The translations under genes and the position numbers were made by a program. The notes below the pieces were generated by a model. It did no database searches, had not been told where the DNA came from, and worked only from the letters and a program-made list of their open reading frames with translations. This document shows, piece by piece, positions 59,243-64,000 of a stretch of DNA of 64,000 nucleotides (the first letter of the stretch is position 1; the number at the start of each line of letters is the position of its first letter). This stretch comes from Lichenibacterium minor (GTDB taxonomy: Bacteria > Pseudomonadota > Alphaproteobacteria > Rhizobiales > Beijerinckiaceae). Where the stretch lies: assembly GCF_004137685.1 (NCBI RefSeq), contig NZ_QYBB01000018.1:29896-93895 (forward strand), read 5' to 3'.

Positions 59243-59497
59243 TTAATTTGTATGCGGATTTACAAATCCAAACCTATTTAAAAAACACTGGCGCGAACGG
59301 GGAGGCGACACCGTTTTCCGGAAGTCGTCGACCATCAGCGTGCGAGTAACCGGCCGCGCCGCGCGGGCCGGGCACTCGGGCTGCTCGCAGATGCGGCAGG
59401 CGGGGTCGACCGCCGTGACCGGCGGGTCGGCGGCGAGCACCAGGACGTGGTTGCCGGGGCGGCCGAGAAAGAGGTCGACCGCCCGCCCAGCCCCGCG
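59243..59497 (-). pseudogene. C-terminal remnant of a short-chain fatty-acyl (ScfR/DUF2083-type) regulator
   Basis: On the minus strand, 59497 to about 59290 encodes FLGRPGNHVLVLAADPPV, then DPACRICEQPECPARAARPV and VDDFRKTVSP. The CRxCExPxCPARA pattern is the usual C-terminal zinc-like motif of ScfR/RamB-type HTH regulators of propionate or glyoxylate metabolism. An in-frame TAG at 59500 and the crotonase gene beyond show that the N-terminal 400 or so residues are missing. The last 16 codons (RQCFLNRFGFVNPHTN) are encoded by island DNA, so the island junction is inside this gene. The 327 bp between 59222 and 59548 hold nothing else. Confidence 0.65.
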
Positions 59498-59548
59498 CTA
59501 CGGCGGGGCCAGAGCGTCCTTCGGGGCGGATCCCGGGGGAGGCTCGCC

Positions 59549-60364
59549 ATGGTCGACGACGTAGTCCTGGTCCACCGCGACGCGGACCTGCTGCGGGTGA
59601 CGGTGAACCGGCCCGACAAGCGCAACCCGCTGAGCCGCCGCGTGCTGGCGCTGATCCACGACGCCTTCGCGGCCGTCCGCGACGACGAGGCCCTCCGGGC
59701 CGCGATCGTGACCGGCGCGGGGGACCGGTGTTTCGCGGCCGGCGGCGACCTGCGCGAATTGGACGGGGTTCGCTCCCACGCCGACGCCCTCGCCTTCTCG
59801 GACGAGGCCCACGCGGCGCTGGACGCCGTGCGCCGCTGCCCCGTGCCGGTCGTGGCGGCGCTGAACGGCGACGCGCTCGGCGGCGGCGCGGAACTCGCCG
59901 TCGCCTGCGACCTGCGCGTGATGGCGGCGGGGGCCCGCATCGGCTTCATCCAGGGGCGGCTGAACATCCCCACCTCCTGGGGCGGCGCCGCGGACCTGAT
60001 GCGCCTCGTCGGCCCGGCGCGGGGCTTGTCGCTGCTGGCGCGGAGCGCGGCGGTGGGCGGCGCCGAAGCGCTCGCGATCGGGCTCGCCGACGCCGTCGCG
60101 GCGGACGGCGAAAGCTTCGGCGACGCGGTCGAGCGCTTTGTCGCGCCGATGCGGCGCCAGTGCCCGCGCGTGCTTCGCGCCTTCAAGGCGCAGGCGCTGG
60201 CCGACCGGGACGGCCTGCCCCGGGCGGAACGGCGGGCGGCGGAGCGCGCCGCCTTCGCCGACGCCTGGGTCCACGACGACCATTGGGCCGCCGCCGCGAC
60301 GGCGCTGCGAACCATCGGCTCCCCGCCTTTCCCCGCGGGACACGGCGTCGTCGCGGAGCGATGA
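59549..60364 (+). CDS. Crotonase-family enzyme (enoyl-CoA hydratase/isomerase-like)
   Basis: A 271-residue crotonase. The oxyanion-hole loop FAAGGDLREL (62-71) and ALGGGAELAVACDLRV with Glu115 are intact. The second catalytic Glu, normally in a PE-x-x-LG motif, is replaced: FIQGRLNIPTSWGG has Gly136 there. So it is unlikely to be a simple hydratase; decarboxylase-type crotonases (methylmalonyl- or ethylmalonyl-CoA) are candidates. GGGGGAGGCTCGCC precedes the ATG. The lost acyl-CoA regulator next door fits a short-chain acyl-CoA role. Confidence 0.85.
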   Translation: MVDDVVLVHRDADLLRVTVNRPDKRNPLSRRVLALIHDAFAAVRDDEALRAAIVTGAGDRCFAAGGDLRELDGVRSHADALAFSDEAHAALDAVRRCPVPVVAALNGDALGGGAELAVACDLRVMAAGARIGFIQGRLNIPTSWGGAADLMRLVGPARGLSLLARSAAVGGAEALAIGLADAVAADGESFGDAVERFVAPMRRQCPRVLRAFKAQALADRDGLPRAERRAAERAAFADAWVHDDHWAAAATALRTIGSPPFPAGHGVVAER

Positions 60365-60415
60365 CACCCCCTCCAACCGGGGCGAAGGCTGTGCTTCACC
60401 GCCGGGCGACCGCGC

Positions 60416-60592
60416 TCAGAACGGCGCGCTCTTGGTGTTGAGGTTGCTGAAGCCGTAGTTCGTGCCCGCATAGCCGCCGTTGAACCCGGCGGCGCTCGCG
60501 GGCGCGTCCGACGCCAGCCGCGGGCGCGAACCGTCCGCGTTGGCGCAGGCGGCGAGCAGGAGGCAGGCCAGCAGGGCGAGGAGGAGCCTCAT
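60416..60592 (-). CDS. Small lipoprotein
   Basis: A 58-residue protein: signal peptide MRLLLALLACLLLAAC with lipobox LAAC (Cys16), then a short Gly/Asn/Ser tail (FNGGYAGTNYGFSNLNTKSAPF). Its ATG overlaps the stop of the luciferase-like gene (ATGA), so it is translated from that message. Function unknown. Confidence 0.7.
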   Translation of the reverse strand: MRLLLALLACLLLAACANADGSRPRLASDAPASAAGFNGGYAGTNYGFSNLNTKSAPF

Positions 60593-61632
60593 GCCGCCGC
60601 CCGTTCGGCCAGCATTTCGCGCACCCGCGGGATCACCCGCGTGCCGTAGAGCTCGATCGAGCGCATCATCTTGGCGTGCGACAGCGGGCCGGCGCTGTAT
60701 TTCATGTCGAAGCGCGACAGGCCGAGGCCCCGCACCGTCGCGGCGATGCGGCGGGCCACCGTGTCGGGCGAGCCGACGTAGAGCGAGCCGCCGTCGGCCT
60801 CGGCGTCGAACTCGGCGCGGCGCATCGGCGGCCAGCCGCGCTCGGCGCCGATGCGGTCGCGCATGCGCTTGTAGTCGGGCCACAGCTCGTCGCGCGCTTC
60901 CGCGTCCGTCGCGGCGACGTGGCCGTGGGAATGGACGCCCACCGGGCGCACCGGCCGGCCGAACTGCGCGAAGGCGCGGCGGTAGAGATCGACGTGGGGA
61001 AGAAAGCGCATCGGATCGCCGCCGATGATGGCCAGCATCATGGGGAGGTCGTGGCTCGCGGCCCGCACCACGGATTTCGGGCTGCCGCCGACCCCGACCC
61101 AGGTGCGCAGGGTGCCCTCGACGGTGGGAAACACCTCCTGGGCATCGAGCGGCGCCCGCACGGTGCCGCGCCAGGTGGTGGGGCCGCCCTTCAGCAGGGC
61201 CGCGAAGAGGTCGAGCTTCTCCTCGAACAGCGCTTCGTAGCGGTCGAGGTCGTAGCCGAACAGCGGAAAGGACTCGGTGAAGGAGCCGCGCCCCAGCACC
61301 ACCTCGGCGCGGCCCGACGACAGGGCGTTCAGCGTCGAGAAACGCTGGAACACCCGGACGGGGTCGTCCGAGCTCAGCACCGTCACGGCCGAGCCGAGGC
61401 GGATGGCGGTCGTGCGCCCCGCGATGCCGGCCAGCAGGGTTTCGGGCGACGACACGGCGAAATCGGCGCGGTGGTGCTCGCCGACGCCGAAGAAATCGAC
61501 CCCCGCCGCGTCGGCCACCACCGCTTCCTCGACGACGTCGCGGATCACCTGACCGTGCGGCAGGGGCGCGCCGTCCGGGCCGGCAGTGGTGTCGCCGAAC
61601 GTGTCGAGGCCGAGTTCGAGGGGGTGGGTCAT
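60589..61632 (-). CDS. LLM-class flavin-dependent oxidoreductase
   Basis: A 347-residue TIM-barrel flavin enzyme similar to bacterial luciferase. LELGLDTFGDTT starts the barrel, AGVDFFGVGEHHRADFAVSSPETLLAGIAGRT is the conserved EHH segment, and LSSDDPVRVFQRFSTLNALSSGRAEVVLGRGSF completes the flavin pocket. VGSPDTVARRIAATV is the C-terminal F420/FMN element. Substrate unknown. The start at 61632 is chosen over an upstream ATG because similarity begins there. Confidence 0.88.
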   Translation of the reverse strand: MTHPLELGLDTFGDTTAGPDGAPLPHGQVIRDVVEEAVVADAAGVDFFGVGEHHRADFAVSSPETLLAGIAGRTTAIRLGSAVTVLSSDDPVRVFQRFSTLNALSSGRAEVVLGRGSFTESFPLFGYDLDRYEALFEEKLDLFAALLKGGPTTWRGTVRAPLDAQEVFPTVEGTLRTWVGVGGSPKSVVRAASHDLPMMLAIIGGDPMRFLPHVDLYRRAFAQFGRPVRPVGVHSHGHVAATDAEARDELWPDYKRMRDRIGAERGWPPMRRAEFDAEADGGSLYVGSPDTVARRIAATVRGLGLSRFDMKYSAGPLSHAKMMRSIELYGTRVIPRVREMLAERAAA

Positions 61633-61767
61633 GCGCGGAAATCCGGTGGTCGTGGTGGCGCGCAGGGTAGCGGAAGGCGGCGCGGGGCGCACCTCGGGGG
61701 GCTGGTTCGCCGCCGCCTCGGCGGCGGCCGGGACGCGGGGGCACGGCGTGGCGCGGGCGAAGCGCGC

Positions 61768-62745
61768 CTATCGCGGCCGCGCTTCGGCGGGTCCGAAGCG
61801 GATCCGGTAGTCCCGGGGGCTGAGGCCGACGCGCCTGCGGAAATGGTGCCGCAGCGTATCGGCACCGCCCATCCCGACGGCGGTGGCGACCTCGTCGGCG
61901 CTCAAGCGGCCCGCCGCGAGCAGGCGCTTGGCCTCCTCGACCCGCTCGGCCGCGAGCCATTCCCCCGGAGGTGAGCCCGTGGCCTCGGTGAAGCGCCGGA
62001 CGAACGTGCGGACGCTCATGCGGCATTCCCCGGCCATGCGCGCCAGCGGCCATGCCGCCCCGAGTTCCACCCGCATGCGGTCCAGCAGCGGCGCGACCTC
62101 GGACTGCCGCCGCGCCGGCACCGGCCGCTCCAGGACCTGCGCCTGCCCGCCCGCGCGGTGCGCGGGCATGACGAGGCGGCGCGCCACCGAATTCGCCGCG
62201 TCGGGCCCGTAGTCCCGGCGCACGATCTCGATCATCAGGTCGATCCCCGCGGCGCTGCCGGCGGAGGTGAAGACGCGGCCGTGGGACCGGTAGAGCGAGG
62301 CGTGGTCGACCGCGACCGCGGGATGGCGCGCGCGCAGCGCGTCGGCGTAGCGCCAATGCGTCGTCGCGGTGCCGCCGTCGAGGAGCCCGGTCGCGGCGAG
62401 CACGAAGGCGCCCGAGCAGATGGAGGCCAGCCGCGCGCCGCGCGCGTGGGCCGCGCGCAGGCGGCGGCACAGATCCTCGGGGACCGGCGCGTCGGCGCCC
62501 CTCCAACCCGGCACGACGACGAGGTCGGCGCGATCGATCAGCTCGGCGCCGTGGTCGGGCGTCAAGCGGAAGCCCCCCTGCGCCCGCAAGGGCCCGTCCT
62601 CGACGGCGCAGCTGGCGAACCGGTACCAGCCCTCGCCCATCTCGGGCCGGGGCAGGCCGAACACTTCGGCCACGATCCCGAACTCGAAGGTGCACAGGCC
62701 GTCGTAGAGGAGCGCGACGGCGAAGGGGCCGGTGGTGTCTGGCAT
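61768..62745 (-). CDS. GlxA-family AraC-type transcriptional regulator
   Basis: A 325-residue regulator. The N-terminal DJ-1/PfpI-like domain has AVALLYDGLCTFEFGIVAEVFGL and the SICSGAFVLAATGLLDGGTATTHWRY nucleophile elbow. The C-terminal 100 residues are an AraC HTH pair (LARMAGECRMSVRTFVRRFTEATG and DEVATAVGMGGADTLRHHFRRRVGLSPRDYR). Divergent from the rhodanese gene over 85 bp, so it may control it; GlxA/FtrA-type proteins commonly regulate a divergent rhodanese. Confidence 0.88.
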   Translation of the reverse strand: MPDTTGPFAVALLYDGLCTFEFGIVAEVFGLPRPEMGEGWYRFASCAVEDGPLRAQGGFRLTPDHGAELIDRADLVVVPGWRGADAPVPEDLCRRLRAAHARGARLASICSGAFVLAATGLLDGGTATTHWRYADALRARHPAVAVDHASLYRSHGRVFTSAGSAAGIDLMIEIVRRDYGPDAANSVARRLVMPAHRAGGQAQVLERPVPARRQSEVAPLLDRMRVELGAAWPLARMAGECRMSVRTFVRRFTEATGSPPGEWLAAERVEEAKRLLAAGRLSADEVATAVGMGGADTLRHHFRRRVGLSPRDYRIRFGPAEARPR

Positions 62746-62830
62746 GATCTTCACGGTGTCTGTCGTTCGCGCCGATTGCAAGCCGGCCGCGCCGCGCACA
62801 CCCTCGCGTGGTCGACCGAAGGAGATCCCC

Positions 62831-63235
62831 ATGCCGACCGCCGTCACCGCCGTGCCCCCCGCCCCGAGCGCCTCGGCCCGCGAGCATTTCGCCGCCGGGT
62901 TCGCGTTCGAAACCGACTGTTGGGACGTCCACGACGCCCTGTCGCGCGGGCCCGACTTCGTGCTGCTCGACGTGCGCGGCCCCGCCCTCTTCGCCGCGGG
63001 CCACGTCCCGGGCGCCGTCAACCTGCCGCAGGGCAAGATCGTGCGCTCGGCGCTCGAACGATGGCCGGAGGACACAATCTTCGTGTGCTACTGCGCCGGC
63101 CCCCACTGCAACGGCGCCGCCCGCGGGGCGCTCCGGCTCGCCGAACTCGGCCGGCCCGTGAAGATCATGGCGGGCGGGGTCACCGGCTGGCTCGACGAAG
63201 GCTTCGCGCTGGGGGTGGGCCAGGGTTCGGCGTGA
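62831..63235 (+). CDS. Rhodanese-domain protein
   Basis: A 134-residue protein with one rhodanese domain: FVLLDVRGPALFAAGHVPGAVNLP is the classic CH2A motif and IFVCYCAGPHCNGAARGALRLAELG carries the active loop, probably Cys in YCAGPHCNGA. It would move sulfane sulfur. GAAGGAGATCCCC is a strong ribosome site. Adjacent and divergent to the GlxA-type regulator, its likely controller. Confidence 0.88.
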   Translation: MPTAVTAVPPAPSASAREHFAAGFAFETDCWDVHDALSRGPDFVLLDVRGPALFAAGHVPGAVNLPQGKIVRSALERWPEDTIFVCYCAGPHCNGAARGALRLAELGRPVKIMAGGVTGWLDEGFALGVGQGSA

Positions 63236-63563
63236 TCGGAGGCACCCGGATCATTGGGGCACCTCCATCGCGGCGCCTCTCCTCGGCCCGGTCCGGGATC
63301 GTGCCGCGTTCGACCGCGGGTCTGTCCTGTCGCGCGACGCCTCGCCAAGCCTGTGTCGGCGGGCTATCGACCGGCTCATGGCCGGAGGGACGCTCGCCTC
63401 GTCGGCCGCCCCGCCTCCGCGACGACGTCACGGCCCCCTACCCGCGCGGCAGAGCGCGCCATTCGGGCCGGCTCGCGCATGCACCCATATCGAGGTGCCA
63501 CAGGGCATCGGCGCTCCGCTATGGGTTTGCCTGAATCGAACTGACCGCACAGACAGGTACAAG
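63236..63563. other. Gene-free stretch
   Basis: These 328 bp after the rhodanese gene contain no reading frame that looks like protein on either strand, and no RNA gene or strong hairpin that I can see. The base composition falls gradually toward the pseudogene on the right. Confidence 0.5.
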
Positions 63564-63965
63564 ATGAGTCGTTCGATCAAAGTGGCAAGACCGCAATTTA
63601 TGGCCGTGATAGCGCGCGTTGCCATTCTCCATGGGGCGTCTGCGGTGGGCAGGGCAACGGTCCTCGGCGCGCTGCGCACGGTCGCTCCCAATACCTTGTC
63701 CTGCTATGAATTTGATAAACTCGCCGACGAAGGTTTTCGGCCCACCGCCTCCGACGCGAGATGACATGGGCGCGAGGCGTTTTCCGGCGCCTTCCATCGG
63801 TCGATTGCGGCTTTCGCGTCGGCTGGCCTCGACATCTTGGTGGAGCACATCGTCGAGAAGGCGTCACGGCGCGCCGACTTCGATCGTCCACTGTTACCCC
63901 TCGACGTGTTTTGGGTTGGCCTGCTGAGCACCCATCAGTTTGACCGTTGGTCGTTGACGGGCTGA
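63564..63965 (+). pseudogene. Chloramphenicol-phosphotransferase/P-loop kinase-like gene with in-frame stop
   Basis: One frame from ATG 63564 to TGA 63963-63965 is interrupted by TGA at 63762-63764 (codon 67). Before it: VAILHGASAVGRATVLGALR, a Walker A-like loop in which the Lys is Arg30. After it, in the same frame: EAFSGAFHRSIAAFASAGLDILVEHIVE and LLPLDVFWVGL, the FH-x-S-I-A-A-F and I-V-x-H-V-x-E pattern of CPT-type kinases. A CGA-to-TGA change would create the stop. Homology also ends early after WVGL, so the 3' part is lost or shifted. Not functional. Confidence 0.55.
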
Positions 63966-64000
63966 CTCCTCCTGTGATTCAGGGCCTCTCGCTGATGCGG

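Larger units (their letters stand above)
56030..59290. mobile_element. Low-G+C genomic island with methyltransferase/ParB/HEPN cassette
   Basis: G+C falls sharply at about 56034 and recovers at about 59290. Two 60-base lines counted give 37% and 43%, against about 70% outside. Codon use changes to A/T-ending. It contains three overlapping genes. No integrase, transposase or tRNA is seen at either edge, and I found no direct repeats there. The left edge follows the MNT gene and the right edge lies inside a regulator remnant, so the insertion also removed flanking DNA. A short palindrome (GGATTT-AC-AAATCC, 59256-59269) follows the last gene. Confidence 0.8.

Noticed and set aside
56030..59290. 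Prophage or IS element
   Set aside because: No capsid, integrase, transposase or terminal repeats are visible.
59280..59340. tRNA attachment site at the right island edge
   Set aside because: No cloverleaf could be drawn and the sequence reads as the end of a regulator gene.

Overview
The window is very G+C-rich (about 70% by eye), with tightly packed genes, many ATGA/GTGA stop-start overlaps and frequent GTG starts. The gene set (a GlpSTPQUV glycerol ABC transporter, fused HyuA-HyuB, AccA, a Kup family transporter, HrpB, MsrQ, a CsbD stress protein with an EcfG-like promoter) points to an alphaproteobacterium of the order Hyphomicrobiales/Rhizobiales, perhaps Methylobacterium- or Lichenihabitans-like. 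The genus cannot be assigned from the sequence alone.

Layout, left to right. 1-5 kb: the C-terminus of a LacI regulator, an ABM-domain monooxygenase, an MBL-fold protein with a degraded metal motif, a broken LuxR-family regulator and an unusual S8 protease. 5.2-13 kb: a glycerol uptake operon (two ATPases, two permeases, a small membrane protein, a binding protein) followed by glycerol kinase. 13-15 kb: a DUF6036-like protein and an unknown protein. 14.5-24.5 kb: a fused hydantoinase/oxoprolinase with a coupled TPR protein, divergent from a DUF2848 protein and a complete LivH/M/G/F-type ABC importer. 24.6-26 kb: an HD-GYP protein. 26-32.3 kb, minus strand: SMP-30 lactonase, a TPP enzyme, a membrane protein, and the small and large subunits of a gluconate-dehydrogenase-like GMC oxidoreductase, which reads as sugar oxidation. 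32.4-44.8 kb: glycosyltransferase, methyltransferase, L,D-transpeptidase, AccA, a degenerate Wzc-like protein, cupin, MsrQ, an unknown protein and HrpB. 45-55.7 kb: Kup, a previously unlisted 32-residue membrane protein between two perfect hairpins, a CsbD/DUF883-like stress protein, DUF2721, a UbiH-like hydroxylase, XerC, a secreted propeller protein, a cluster of tiny proteins, an MFS carrier and an LrgA/LrgB pair.

At 56.03-59.29 kb an island of clearly lower G+C (37-43% in two lines counted) carries three overlapping genes: an N6-adenine DNA methyltransferase interrupted by one in-frame stop codon, a ParB/KorB-like protein, and a protein with an RX4H HEPN-type motif. The left side abuts an MNT nucleotidyltransferase whose HEPN partner is missing. 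The right side cuts into the C-terminal remnant of a short-chain fatty-acyl regulator. This cassette is the best candidate in the window for an undescribed defence or addiction system. The last 4.5 kb hold a crotonase, a lipoprotein, a luciferase-like oxidoreductase, a GlxA-type AraC regulator, a rhodanese and a phosphotransferase-like pseudogene with its own in-frame stop.

Functionally the window is mostly nutrient acquisition (glycerol, an amide or cyclic-imide compound, sugar acids) plus envelope and housekeeping genes, with one recent acquisition at 56-59 kb.
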